A DNA stretch of 64,000 bases, taken from positions 2,976,001 through 3,040,000 of the forward strand of contig NZ_JANADP010000001.1 in assembly GCF_024199945.1 (NCBI RefSeq), written 5' to 3'. Under the pieces are notes generated by a model. It searched no databases, was not told the origin of the DNA, and saw only the letters and a list, made by a program, of their open reading frames with translations. A program made the position numbers and the translations under genes. Positions 53,358-62,495 of the stretch are shown piece by piece. This stretch comes from Bradyrhizobium sp. CCGUVB4N (lineage in GTDB: Bacteria; Pseudomonadota; Alphaproteobacteria; Rhizobiales; Xanthobacteraceae). Numbering within the stretch: position 1 is the first letter of the stretch; every line of letters begins with the position of its first letter.

Positions 53358-54092
53358 ATGTCGTTCTGGACACGCCACCAAATCTTCGAAAAGAACTCCA
53401 TCATCCTGATCGTCGGCATTCTGCTGGTGATCGCGATCGGTGGTCTCGTCGAGATCACGCCGCTGTTCTACCTCAAGAGCACGATCGAGGTGGTCGACGG
53501 TGTCAGGCCCTACACGCCACTGGAGCTGGCGGGGCGCAACGTCTATGTCCGCGAGGGCTGCTATCTCTGTCATTCGCAGATGATCCGCCCCTTGCGCGAC
53601 GAGGTCGAGCGCTACGGCCACTTCTCGCTTGCCGCCGAGAGCATGTTCGACCACCCGTTCCAGTGGGGCTCGAAGCGCACCGGTCCCGATCTCGCCCGTG
53701 TCGGCGCGAAATATTCCGACGACTGGCACGTCACCCATCTGACCAATCCGCGCGCGATCGTGCCGCAATCGGTGATGCCGGGTTATCCGTTCCTGAGCTC
53801 GACCGAGGTGGATCCCGCGACGATCGCCGACCACATGCGTACGCTGCGGGCCGTCGGCGTTCCCTACACCGACGACCAGATCGCCAACGCGGCCGCCGAC
53901 ATGAAGGCCCAGGCCGATCCGGACAATGCCGGCACCGATGCCTTCGCCAAGCGCTACGCCAAGGCGGCTGTGCGCAATTTCGACGGCAAGACCGGAACGC
54001 CGACCGAGATGGACGCGCTGATCGCGTACCTGCAGATGCTCGGCACCCTGGTCGACTTCAAGCTCTACAACGAGAAAGCCAATCTTCGCTGA
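53358..54092 (+). CDS. fixO: cbb3 oxidase monoheme subunit FixO/CcoO
   Basis: 244 aa, AGGAG site. An N-terminal membrane anchor ([20 protein letters not shown]) is followed by one heme c site, CYLCHSQ, and a methionine ligand in SVMPGYPFL. It passes electrons from FixP to FixN on the periplasmic side. Confidence 0.95.
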   Translation: MSFWTRHQIFEKNSIILIVGILLVIAIGGLVEITPLFYLKSTIEVVDGVRPYTPLELAGRNVYVREGCYLCHSQMIRPLRDEVERYGHFSLAAESMFDHPFQWGSKRTGPDLARVGAKYSDDWHVTHLTNPRAIVPQSVMPGYPFLSSTEVDPATIADHMRTLRAVGVPYTDDQIANAAADMKAQADPDNAGTDAFAKRYAKAAVRNFDGKTGTPTEMDALIAYLQMLGTLVDFKLYNEKANLR

Positions 54093-54105
54093 GAAGGCAT
54101 CACCG

Positions 54106-54270
54106 ATGAAAGCCATCCTGACACTCGACAATCTCGCATCCAGTCTCGTGACCACCATCTGGACGCCGGTCTTCGTCGCGATCTTTCTCGCGATCATCGC
54201 CTACGCGTTTTGGCCCCGCAACAAGGCCGCGTTCGACGAAGCGGCCAGCCTGCCGCTGCGGGAGGAGTGA
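54106..54270 (+). CDS. fixQ: cbb3 oxidase small subunit FixQ/CcoQ
   Basis: 54 aa. One membrane helix (WTPVFVAIFLAIIAYAFWP) and a charged C-terminus. Position between fixO and fixP and length match CcoQ, which stabilises the complex. ATG at 54106 follows GAGAAGGC. Confidence 0.93.
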   Translation: MKAILTLDNLASSLVTTIWTPVFVAIFLAIIAYAFWPRNKAAFDEAASLPLREE

Positions 54271-54276
54271 GAGATC

Positions 54277-55152
54277 ATGACCGATCATCATGGCGAATTC
54301 GATTCCGTCACCGGCAAGTCCACGACCGGACATGAATGGGACGGCATCAAGGAGCTCAACACGCCGCTGCCGCGCTGGTGGGTGATCTCCTTCTACCTCA
54401 CCATCGTCTGGGCGATCGGCTACTGGATCGTCTATCCGGCCTGGCCGCTGATCGCGAGCAACACGACGGGCCTGTTTGGCTACTCCTCGCGGGCCGATGT
54501 CGCGGTCGAGCTCGCCAATCTCGAGAAGATCCGGGGTGAAAAGATGGCCGCCCTCGGCGCGGCCTCGCTCGCCGACATCGAGAAGGACCCGGCCTTGCTG
54601 GCGCTCGCGCGCGCCAAGGGCAAGACCGTGTTCGGCGACAATTGCGCGCCGTGCCACGGCTCGGGCGGCGCGGGCGCCAAGGGCTTTCCGAACCTGAACG
54701 ACGACGATTGGCTGTGGGGCGGCACGCTCGACCAGATCATGCAGACCATCCAGTTCGGTGCGCGCTCCGGCCACGCCAAGACCCATGAGGGCCAGATGCT
54801 CGCCTTCGGCAAGGACGGCGTGCTGAAGCCGGACGAGATCGTCACGGTCGCCAATTATGTCCGCTCGCTGTCGGGCCTCCCGACCCGAAAGGGGTTTGAC
54901 GCCGCCAAGGGCGAGAAGATCTTCGCGGACAATTGCGTCGCCTGCCATGGCGATGGCGGCAAGGGTAACCCGGAGCTCGGCGCGCCCAATCTGACGGACA
55001 AGATCTGGCTCTATGGCTCGGACGAGGCGACCCTGATCGAGACGATCAGCCAGGGCCGCGCGGGCGTCATGCCGGCCTGGGAAGGACGGCTCGATCCCTC
55101 CACCATCAAGGCTATGGCGGTCTACGTCCACTCGCTGGGCGGCGGCAAGTAG
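54277..55152 (+). CDS. fixP: cbb3 oxidase diheme subunit FixP/CcoP
   Basis: 291 aa, GGGAGGAG site six bases after the fixQ stop region. An N-terminal helix near residue 35-55 anchors it, and two heme c sites follow, CAPCHGSGG and CVACHGDGG. It accepts electrons from soluble cytochrome c or the bc1 complex and gives them to FixO. The last gene of the operon; a hairpin follows at 55191. Confidence 0.95.
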   Translation: MTDHHGEFDSVTGKSTTGHEWDGIKELNTPLPRWWVISFYLTIVWAIGYWIVYPAWPLIASNTTGLFGYSSRADVAVELANLEKIRGEKMAALGAASLADIEKDPALLALARAKGKTVFGDNCAPCHGSGGAGAKGFPNLNDDDWLWGGTLDQIMQTIQFGARSGHAKTHEGQMLAFGKDGVLKPDEIVTVANYVRSLSGLPTRKGFDAAKGEKIFADNCVACHGDGGKGNPELGAPNLTDKIWLYGSDEATLIETISQGRAGVMPAWEGRLDPSTIKAMAVYVHSLGGGK

Positions 55153-55190
55153 AAGTGGTGAGGAGCTTGTCCTTTGTGCGCGCTCTTTCT

Positions 55191-55219
55191 GTTCCCTCCC
55201 CCGCAAGGGGGGAGGGAAC
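55191..55219 (+). terminator. Hairpin after fixP
   Basis: GTTCCCTCCCCC (55191-55202), loop GCAAG, GGGGGAGGGAAC (55208-55219): a perfect 12-pair stem 38 bases past the fixP stop. It has the same GCAA-loop core as the repeat before fixN and probably ends or stabilises the fixNOQP transcript. Confidence 0.65.
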
Positions 55220-55295
55220 GCACCTTCTTCGGGGGACCAGTCGAGTCTCATCTCAGACTTAGGCCACGCAGTCACGCGAACAAAAATGCCCCTGC

Positions 55296-55309
55296 TTGAG
55301 CTGGATCAA
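55296..55309 (+). promoter_or_regulatory. FixK2 box of the fixGHIS promoter
   Basis: TTGAGCTGGATCAA, a perfect TTGA-N6-TCAA site 58 bases ahead of the fixG start. The distance is the same as at fixN, and the role is the same by established knowledge of FixK2. Confidence 0.9.
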
Positions 55310-55366
55310 TCGACGCGGCGGCGCCGGGGCTAGGTTTAATCGCACCTTTTCGAGACGCCTCAAGCG

Positions 55367-56833
55367 ATGAACAAGACCGTGAACCCGAACGAGCTCACAT
55401 CGGACGACGATAACGGGCCGCTCTATGTGGCCCAGAAGAAGGTGTATCCCCAGAGCATCTCTGGCACCTTCCGCCGGATCAAATGGGGCCTGATGGCGTT
55501 CTGCCTCGGCGTCTATTATTTCCTGCCCTTCGTGCGCTGGAACCGCGGCCTTGGCGCCCCGAGCCAGGCGGTGCTGATCGATCTTCCCAACAGCCGCTTC
55601 TACTTCTTCTTCATCGAGCTGTGGCCGCAGGAGATCTATTACTTCACGGGCCTCTTGATCGTCGCCGCGGTGGCGCTGTTCCTGATGAACTCCGTCGGCG
55701 GCCGCATCTGGTGCGGCTATCTCTGCCCGCAGACGGTCTGGACCGATTTGTTCTACGCCGTCGAGCGCTTCGTCGAGGGCGACCGCCGCGAGCGGATGCG
55801 CAAGGACAAGTCGGGCGGCGGGCTGACGCTCAGGCGCGTCTCCGAGATCGCGTTCAAGCATGCGATCTGGCTGATGATCGCCTGGTGGACCGGCGGCGCC
55901 TGGGTGCTCTATTTCAACGATGCCCCGACGCTGGTGAAGGAGCTCCTGACCTTTCAGGCGCCGATGATCGCCTATATCTGGATCGGCATCCTCACGGCGA
56001 CGACCTATTTGCTCGCCGGCTTCATGCGCGAGCAGGTCTGCACCTATATGTGCCCCTGGCCGCGCATCCAGGCCGCGCTCACAGACGAATGGGCGCTCAA
56101 CGTCACCTACCGTTACGATCGCGGCGAGAAGCGCACCTCGGTGAAGAAGGCCGCCGAGCTGCGTGCGCTTGGACAGCCGGTCGGCGATTGCGTCGACTGC
56201 TATCAATGCGTCGCGGTGTGCCCGACCGGCATCGATATCCGCAATGGACCGCAGCTCGAATGCATCCAGTGCGGGCTCTGCATCGACGCCTGCGACAACG
56301 TCATGACCAAGATCGGCCGGCCGAAGCGGTTGATCGGCTATGACAACGACATCAACATCCAGCGTCGCCAGGAAGGCAAGGCGCCGATCTATCGCATCGT
56401 CCGCGCCCGCACCGTCGCCTACAGTGCGATCATCGCGGCCGTCGGCGGCATCATGCTCTACGTGCTCGCAACCCGCACTCTGCTCGACATCAACGTGCTG
56501 CACGACCGCAACCCGGTCGCGGTCAAGCTCAGCGACGGATCGATCCGCAACGCCTATACGGTGCGGCTGCTCAACAAGAGCGGTTATGACCGCGTCGTCG
56601 CGATCGACGCGGACGGCCCGGTCAATCTGACCACGCACGTCGTCGGCGTCGATTCCGTGACGCCCGACAGGCCGATGATCGTGATCCCGCGCGATTCGAC
56701 CAGCGAGCTGCGGCTGCTCGTCACCGCGCCGGCCGACAGCAATCCGGAGAAGTCGATCCCGGTGCGCATCCACGTCACCGATATCGGGCTCGGCGAGGTC
56801 GCCACCACCACCGACAATTTCGTCGCGCCGTAA
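55367..56833 (+). CDS. fixG: cbb3 oxidase accessory protein FixG/CcoG, iron-sulfur membrane protein
   Basis: 488 aa. About five helices, then two ferredoxin-type clusters (CVDCYQCVAVCP and CIQCGLCIDACD). A C-terminal immunoglobulin-like domain lies in the periplasm. CcoG is held to reduce copper for delivery to the oxidase. First gene of fixGHIS, behind a perfect FixK2 box. Confidence 0.95.
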   Translation: MNKTVNPNELTSDDDNGPLYVAQKKVYPQSISGTFRRIKWGLMAFCLGVYYFLPFVRWNRGLGAPSQAVLIDLPNSRFYFFFIELWPQEIYYFTGLLIVAAVALFLMNSVGGRIWCGYLCPQTVWTDLFYAVERFVEGDRRERMRKDKSGGGLTLRRVSEIAFKHAIWLMIAWWTGGAWVLYFNDAPTLVKELLTFQAPMIAYIWIGILTATTYLLAGFMREQVCTYMCPWPRIQAALTDEWALNVTYRYDRGEKRTSVKKAAELRALGQPVGDCVDCYQCVAVCPTGIDIRNGPQLECIQCGLCIDACDNVMTKIGRPKRLIGYDNDINIQRRQEGKAPIYRIVRARTVAYSAIIAAVGGIMLYVLATRTLLDINVLHDRNPVAVKLSDGSIRNAYTVRLLNKSGYDRVVAIDADGPVNLTTHVVGVDSVTPDRPMIVIPRDSTSELRLLVTAPADSNPEKSIPVRIHVTDIGLGEVATTTDNFVAP

Positions 56834-56861
56834 GAGCTGCATGTAGGATCTGGAGACTGAA

Positions 56862-57347
56862 ATGGCCGTCAAGCCGCTGACCGGAACCAAGGTGTTCCTG
56901 ATGCTGGTCGCCTTCTTCGGCGTCGTGATCGGCGTCAATTTCACCATGATGAAGCTCGCGATTGCGACGCTGCCCGGCACCGACGTGGACAGCCCCTATG
57001 CCGCGGGCCTCGCCTACGATCGCGAGATCTCGGCGGCGCAGGACCAGGCCGCGCGCGGATGGAAGGTGAGCGCGCATATCGAGCGACGCGCCGACGGCAA
57101 TGCCGTGCTTCAGGTCGAAGCGCGCGACGCCGCCGGCCAGCCGCTGACCGGGCTGAAGTTCGGCGGCCGCCTGGAGCGCCCGACCGACAAGCGGGCCGAC
57201 CTCGCGGTCGCGCTCGCGGAGGCCGGTATCGGCATCTATCGCGGCAATGCTACCTCCGTCGCGCCTGGCCAGTGGGATCTCGTCATAGAAGGCGACGCCA
57301 AGGGCGAGCGCGTGTTCCTGTCGCGCAACCGCGTGATCCTGAACTGA
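56862..57347 (+). CDS. fixH: cbb3 oxidase assembly protein FixH/CcoH
   Basis: 161 aa, GGAG site. One N-terminal helix (VFLMLVAFFGVVIGVNFTMM) and a periplasmic domain with DSPYAAGLAYDREI, typical of FixH. It assists maturation of the oxidase, probably as a partner of CcoN and FixI. Confidence 0.93.
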   Translation: MAVKPLTGTKVFLMLVAFFGVVIGVNFTMMKLAIATLPGTDVDSPYAAGLAYDREISAAQDQAARGWKVSAHIERRADGNAVLQVEARDAAGQPLTGLKFGGRLERPTDKRADLAVALAEAGIGIYRGNATSVAPGQWDLVIEGDAKGERVFLSRNRVILN

Positions 57348-57356
57348 GGTCTCGCC

Positions 57357-59546
57357 ATGCAGGTGACACGCGATTTCTCTCACTACGTCCGCGCCGCGGG
57401 CACCGGCCTCCGGCACATCGATCTCGCGGTCGAGGGCGTTCACTGTGCGGGCTGCATGGCCAAGATCGAGCGCGGCCTCTCCGCCATTCCCGACGTCACG
57501 CTGGCGCGCGTGAACCTCACCGACCGGCGCGTCGCGCTGGAATGGAAAGAGGGCGCGCTCGATCCCGCGCGCTTCATCGATCGCCTCGAGGAGCTCGGTT
57601 ACAAGGCCTATCCCTACGAGACCGAGAGTGCAGAGGCGAGCGAGGTCGCGGAATCGCGCTTCCTGCTGCGCTGCCTCGGCGTTGCCGCGTTTGCCACCAT
57701 GAACGTGATGATGCTGTCGATCCCGGTGTGGTCGGGCAACGTCTCAGACATGCTGCCGGAGCAGCGCGACTTCTTCCACTGGCTGTCGGCGCTGATCGCG
57801 CTGCCGGCGGCGGCCTATGCCGGCCAGCCGTTCTTCCGCTCCGCCTGGCACGCGCTGTCGAACAAGACGACCAACATGGACGTGCCGATCTCGATCGGCG
57901 TGTGCCTTGCGCTCGGCATGTCCGTGGTCGAGACCATCCATCACGCCGAGCACGCCTATTTCGACGCGGCGATCATGCTGTTGACCTTTTTGCTGGTCGG
58001 CCGTTTCCTCGACCAGAACATGCGGCGGCGGACGCGTGCGGTCGCGGGCAATCTCGCCGCGCTGAAGGCGGAAACGGCGGCAAAATTCGTCGGGCTCGAC
58101 GAGATCTCGCAGGTTCCGGTTGCGGCGATCCATCCCGGTGACATCGTGCTGCTGCGGCCGGGCGAGCGCTGTGCCGTCGACGGCACCGTGATCGAGGGCC
58201 GTTCCGAGATCGACCAGAGCCTGATCACCGGCGAGACGCTCTATGTCACGGCCGAGCAGGGCACGTCGGTCTATGCGGGTTCGATGAATATTTCCGGTGC
58301 GCTGCGGGTGCGGGTCTCGGCGGCGTCGGAAGCGACGCTGCTTGCCGAGATCACGCGGCTGCTCGACCACGCGCTGCAGGCGCGCTCGCGCTACATGCGG
58401 CTCGCCGACCGCGCCTCGCGGCTCTATGCGCCCGTGGTGCATGCGACCGCGCTGATCACCATCCTTGGCTGGGTCGCGTTCGGCGCGAGCTGGCATGATG
58501 CGATCGTCACCGGCGTCGCGGTGCTCATCATCACCTGTCCCTGCGCGCTCGGGCTCGCGATTCCGACCGTGCAGACGGTGGCCTCGGGTGCGATGTTCAA
58601 GTCCGGCGTGCTGCTCAATTCCGGCGATGCCATCGAGCGCCTCGCCGAGGCCGACCACGTCATCTTCGACAAGACCGGCACGCTGACGCTGCCCGATCTC
58701 GACGTGACCAATGCGGCCGATATCCCGGCCGACATCTTTGAGCTCGCTGGCCGGCTCGCGCTGTCGAGCCATCATCCCGTCGCCGCCGCGGTCGCGCAGG
58801 CCGCCGGCGCGAAATCGCCGATCGTCGGCGCGGTTGAAGAGGCGGGGCAGGGCGTCCGCGCAACTGTCGACGGCGTCGAGATCCGTCTCGGCCGTCCGTC
58901 CTTCTGCGGCGCCGAGGCATTGGTCGTCGGCGCCGATCTTGATCCCGAAGCCTCGGTCGTGGCTTTCAGGAGGGACGACGAGAAATTCATCCTGTCGGTG
59001 CGGCAGGGCCTGCGTCCGGATGCGCAGGCCGTGATTGCTGCCCTGAAGGATCGCCACATCGGCATCGAGATTCTCTCCGGCGACCGCGAGCCCGCGGTGA
59101 TTGCGGCGGCCCACGCGCTCGGCATCGCCGAATGGCGCGCCGGCGTCACGCCGGCCGACAAGATCGCGCGGATCGAGGAGCTGAAGCGGCGCGGCGCCAG
59201 GGTGCTGATGGTCGGCGACGGCATGAACGATGCGCCGTCGCTCGCGGCCGCGCATGTCTCGATGTCGCCGATCTCGGCTGCGCATCTCAGCCAGGCCACC
59301 GCCGATCTCGTCTTCCTTGGCCGGCCGCTGGCCCCGGTCGTCGCCGCGATCGATTCCGCGCGAAACGCGCTGCATCTGATGAGGCAGAACCTCTGGCTTG
59401 CGATCGGGTACAATGTGCTCGCCGTGCCCGTCGCGATCAGCGGCGTGGTGACGCCCTTGATTGCCGCGGCCGCCATGAGCGGATCCTCGATCCTGGTGAT
59501 GCTGAACTCGCTGCGGGCCCGCAGCCGCACGCGGGAGATCATGTGA
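57357..59546 (+). CDS. fixI: Copper-exporting P-type ATPase FixI/CcoI
   Basis: 729 aa. An N-terminal metal-binding domain with CAGC (residues about 31-34: VHCAGCMAKIE) precedes the eight-helix P1B core. Motifs: TGE in LITGETLYV, CPC in TCPCALGLAIP, phosphorylation DKTGTLT, and GDGMNDAPS. It pumps copper to the periplasm for insertion in the cbb3 active site. Ten bases after fixH; its stop overlaps the fixS start. Confidence 0.95.
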   Translation: MQVTRDFSHYVRAAGTGLRHIDLAVEGVHCAGCMAKIERGLSAIPDVTLARVNLTDRRVALEWKEGALDPARFIDRLEELGYKAYPYETESAEASEVAESRFLLRCLGVAAFATMNVMMLSIPVWSGNVSDMLPEQRDFFHWLSALIALPAAAYAGQPFFRSAWHALSNKTTNMDVPISIGVCLALGMSVVETIHHAEHAYFDAAIMLLTFLLVGRFLDQNMRRRTRAVAGNLAALKAETAAKFVGLDEISQVPVAAIHPGDIVLLRPGERCAVDGTVIEGRSEIDQSLITGETLYVTAEQGTSVYAGSMNISGALRVRVSAASEATLLAEITRLLDHALQARSRYMRLADRASRLYAPVVHATALITILGWVAFGASWHDAIVTGVAVLIITCPCALGLAIPTVQTVASGAMFKSGVLLNSGDAIERLAEADHVIFDKTGTLTLPDLDVTNAADIPADIFELAGRLALSSHHPVAAAVAQAAGAKSPIVGAVEEAGQGVRATVDGVEIRLGRPSFCGAEALVVGADLDPEASVVAFRRDDEKFILSVRQGLRPDAQAVIAALKDRHIGIEILSGDREPAVIAAAHALGIAEWRAGVTPADKIARIEELKRRGARVLMVGDGMNDAPSLAAAHVSMSPISAAHLSQATADLVFLGRPLAPVVAAIDSARNALHLMRQNLWLAIGYNVLAVPVAISGVVTPLIAAAAMSGSSILVMLNSLRARSRTREIM

Positions 59547-59716
59547 TGGAGATACTCGTCTTCCTGGTGCCGCTGGCGCTGATGCTCGGTCTTGCCGGCC
59601 TTGCCGCCTTCCTCTGGTCGCTCCGCAGCGGCCAGTACGACGACCTCGACGGCGCCGCCTGGCGCGCCATTGCGGATGACGAGCCGCCGCCACAGGAATT
59701 GCCTGCCAAGCGCTAG
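59546..59716 (+). CDS. fixS: cbb3 oxidase maturation protein FixS/CcoS
   Basis: 56 aa. A single N-terminal helix (VPLALMLGLAGLAAFLWSL) followed by SGQYDDLDGAAWR, the CcoS signature. ATG overlaps the fixI stop by one base (TGATG). It is needed for cofactor insertion in the oxidase. Its stop codon shares the CTAG palindrome 59713-59716 with the stop of the opposite MFS gene. Confidence 0.93.
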   Translation: MEILVFLVPLALMLGLAGLAAFLWSLRSGQYDDLDGAAWRAIADDEPPPQELPAKR

Positions 59717-60915
59717 CGCTTCAGGCCGAAGGTGAGGAGGGCGGCGGCAGCAAGGGCTGCGCCGACGCCGGCAACGCAGGCGTGCCAGCCAAAAGCGTCG
59801 AACAGCCGGCCGAGCACGGCCGTGCCAATCAGTCCACCGCAGAAATAGCAGGCGAGATACGTGCCGCTGGCGACGCCGCGGTTGTCGGCAGCCATCTGAC
59901 CGACGAAGCCCGTGGCGGCTGCTTGCGCAAAGAAAGTCCCAACTCCGACCAGAACCATGCCGGCGAGCACCGCGCCGAGATGAGACGTCAACATCAGCGG
60001 CAGCCCGGCTCCGGCGACAACAAGCGATCCCCAGATTGTCGACCGTGTCCCAAGACGCGAGGCGACCTTGCCGGCCAGCAATGTCGTCACCACCGACGGG
60101 AGAAAGACGAAATAGACGAGGCCGAGGTCCATCATGCCGAGCGAGAGCGGCGGCCGGACCAGCACGAAGTTGACGAATGTGAAAGTGCCGATGAACGCGA
60201 ACAGGATGCAGAACCCGATGCCGAAGGCTGCACGCAGGGGCGGTTTGCGCCAATGGGAGATCATTGCTGCCAGCGGCGATGCCACCGGCATCATCGTACG
60301 CATCGGTTGTACGTGCTTGATGGTGAAATAGACCAGCGTTGCACCGGCCAGATTGAGGACCGCGAAGAAGTAGAAATTCCAGGCGAGGCCGAGGCTGTCG
60401 GCGACCGCCGCGGACACCAGCCGGCCGACCAGATTGCTGGCGACATTTCCGGTGATATAGGCGGCAAACGCGCCGCCGGCATCCATGGCGCTGCATTGCT
60501 CGCCGAGATAGGCGAGCGTGAGGGCGAAGGCGGATGCCATGCACAGGCCTTGCGCGACCCGCAAGGTTGTGAAGACGGCGAGATTGGGCGCGGTCGCCAG
60601 CAGGCTCGTGGGGATCGCGAGCAGCAGGAGGCTGACCAGGATGCCGGTCCGACGCTCGATGCGCGGGCTGAGGACGCCAACGACGAGGCTGGATGCCGCC
60701 ATACCGAAGGTGCTGGCGTTCACGGCAAAGCCCATCGCCGCCGGCGTGACGCCGTAACGGCGCGTGAGCGAGGGCAGGATCGCCTGCGTCGCGAACAGGT
60801 CGACGACGGTCAGGAACGCGATGAGGCCGATCACGAGCGAGCGCAACGCGAAACCCGGGGAATGCGCATCCATCGCCATCACGGTCGGCTTCATCTGTGC
60901 GGACAGATCGATCAT
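59713..60915 (-). CDS. MFS transporter, AraJ/YnfM-like 12-helix type
   Basis: 400 aa from the ATG at 60915 (CGGAG upstream); a longer frame from 60981 has no support. About 12 helices, starting with VIGLIAFLTVVDLFATQAILP and GFAVNASTFGMAASSLVVG, pattern close to the YnfM/AraJ-type arabinose or drug exporters. Substrate unknown. It converges on fixS with overlapping stop codons, so read-through from one could affect the other. Confidence 0.85.
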   Translation of the reverse strand: MIDLSAQMKPTVMAMDAHSPGFALRSLVIGLIAFLTVVDLFATQAILPSLTRRYGVTPAAMGFAVNASTFGMAASSLVVGVLSPRIERRTGILVSLLLLAIPTSLLATAPNLAVFTTLRVAQGLCMASAFALTLAYLGEQCSAMDAGGAFAAYITGNVASNLVGRLVSAAVADSLGLAWNFYFFAVLNLAGATLVYFTIKHVQPMRTMMPVASPLAAMISHWRKPPLRAAFGIGFCILFAFIGTFTFVNFVLVRPPLSLGMMDLGLVYFVFLPSVVTTLLAGKVASRLGTRSTIWGSLVVAGAGLPLMLTSHLGAVLAGMVLVGVGTFFAQAAATGFVGQMAADNRGVASGTYLACYFCGGLIGTAVLGRLFDAFGWHACVAGVGAALAAAALLTFGLKR

Positions 60916-61014
60916 CTCGCGGCATCTCCGATGAACAAGTGGCGCCCGGCACGCCTGGGGCAGGGAGGCCGGACGCCACATCAGGTAACGAGTACGCTGG
61001 GGCTGGGGCGCTCG

Positions 61015-61497
61015 TTACATGTTGTGGTCGGCAGGGTCCTTGCGGACGTCGCCGACATAGAGAATGACCGTTTCCTTGCCGAGGTTCTTCCACCAATGCG
61101 AGGTGCCAGACACCTCGGGGCGAATGTCGCCTGCCTTGTGCACGATCGGATCGATGCAATTGGAAGCGTGCTCGACGATCTCGCCTTGCTGCACGAAGAT
61201 CAGGGCAGGGCGATCGTCATGGCTGTGCCAGGGCACGATGCCGCCGGGCTCGATGGTCAGCTTGCGGAAGCGCAGCTCCCGGCCTTCGATGTGCGCCGGC
61301 TGCTTGCCGAGGTCGATCGCGCCGAGCGTAACGTCGGTGACGCCGACTGGTTTATAGTCCACCATCTGGTGTGCGTTCGCCTTGATCTTGTCGGCCGGGC
61401 ATTCACCGGCGAACACCGGTTGCGCGGAGAGCGTCAACGCGCCGAAGAGGGCGAGGCCCGGCCAGATCACGTGCGACAATGTGCGATGCTTGAGCAT
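61015..61497 (-). CDS. Exported cupin-domain protein
   Basis: 160 aa, AGGAGACTTCC site, signal peptide ending LTLSAQPVFAGE. A single cupin barrel: metal histidines in PWHSHDDRPALIFVQQGE and the second motif around GTSHWWKNLG. It may bind a metal and a small ligand in the periplasm. Located 99 bases downstream of the MFS start on the same strand, so the order of transcription is cupin then MFS. Confidence 0.83.
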   Translation of the reverse strand: MLKHRTLSHVIWPGLALFGALTLSAQPVFAGECPADKIKANAHQMVDYKPVGVTDVTLGAIDLGKQPAHIEGRELRFRKLTIEPGGIVPWHSHDDRPALIFVQQGEIVEHASNCIDPIVHKAGDIRPEVSGTSHWWKNLGKETVILYVGDVRKDPADHNM

Positions 61498-61752
61498 GGA
61501 AGTCTCCTGTGTTGGCCGCTACCGAGATGGTTACCGGCTATGCCAGGAGTTTCGTCGAAGCGGCGCTCGTCCTGAAATGCCCTTTCGCTCTCGGCGCGAT
61601 AGCCCGGCGCTATGGTGGCGCGATACGCTGGCGCTATCGAACCGATTGTGAAACGGCATTTCCGCACGATCGGGATCAGGTGTTGGATCGCGGTTACCCC
61701 TTGCATGGGGCGCGGAACGCTAAAATAATGCAAACTCTTGCCGGAGCCGGAG

Positions 61753-62469
61753 ATGACAGCACTTTCGCCAGCCGATGCCGAGCGGCTCAAATCCGCCTTC
61801 CAGCGTTGCCGCGACATGGACGGCACGCTGAACGAGCAGCTCCGCGCCTATGCCGATGCCAGCCGCGAGGTCTTCCCGGCCTATGGCGAGGCAGTCGATC
61901 GGCTGGTGGCGCGATTGGGATGGAACGGCGGTGGCGGGAGCGCGCCGCGTCCGGGCGATGCGATGCCAATGTTCGTCTTGCCGGATGAAAGCGGGCGTCT
62001 CGTCAATTTGGCTGCGCTGCTCGAGCGCGGGCCAGTCGCGGTGATGTTCTTCCGCGGACATTGGTGTCCGTATTGCCGGCTCAATGTCCGCGCCGTTGTG
62101 CAGGCACTGGATCGCATCGCGGCGATCGGCGCGCGGATCGTGGCGATCATGCCGGAGACGCAAGAATACACGCAGCAGGTCAAGGCCGATTCCGGCGCAC
62201 CATTTCCGATCCTGACGGATCTCGACAATGGCTATGCTCTGTCGCTGAATCTCGCGATCTGGCTCGGTGCCGAAATCCAGAACCTGTTGTCCTATCAGGA
62301 CATGAGCAAATTCCATGGCAATAATGCCTGGATGCTGCCGATCCCTGCCGTATTCGTTGTCGGGCGCGACGGCCTTGTGAAAGCCCGCTTCGTCGACCCC
62401 GATTTCCGCAAGCGCATGGAGATCGACGATCTGCTTGCGGCACTCGAAGGCGCGAGCCGCGAGAGCTGA
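61753..62469 (+). CDS. Peroxiredoxin-like (AhpC/TSA redoxin) protein
   Basis: 238 aa from the ATG at 61753 (CCGGAG before it). The N-terminal ~60 residues are helical; the thioredoxin-fold domain follows with FFRGHWCPYCRLNVRA, where CPYC holds the peroxidatic cysteine, and QEYTQQVKADSGAPFPILTD. It probably reduces peroxides or hydroperoxides. Divergent from the cupin gene, so the two may share regulation. Confidence 0.83.
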   Translation: MTALSPADAERLKSAFQRCRDMDGTLNEQLRAYADASREVFPAYGEAVDRLVARLGWNGGGGSAPRPGDAMPMFVLPDESGRLVNLAALLERGPVAVMFFRGHWCPYCRLNVRAVVQALDRIAAIGARIVAIMPETQEYTQQVKADSGAPFPILTDLDNGYALSLNLAIWLGAEIQNLLSYQDMSKFHGNNAWMLPIPAVFVVGRDGLVKARFVDPDFRKRMEIDDLLAALEGASRES

Positions 62470-62495
62470 TCTCGTTTTGTCGGACGGGTGCGAAC

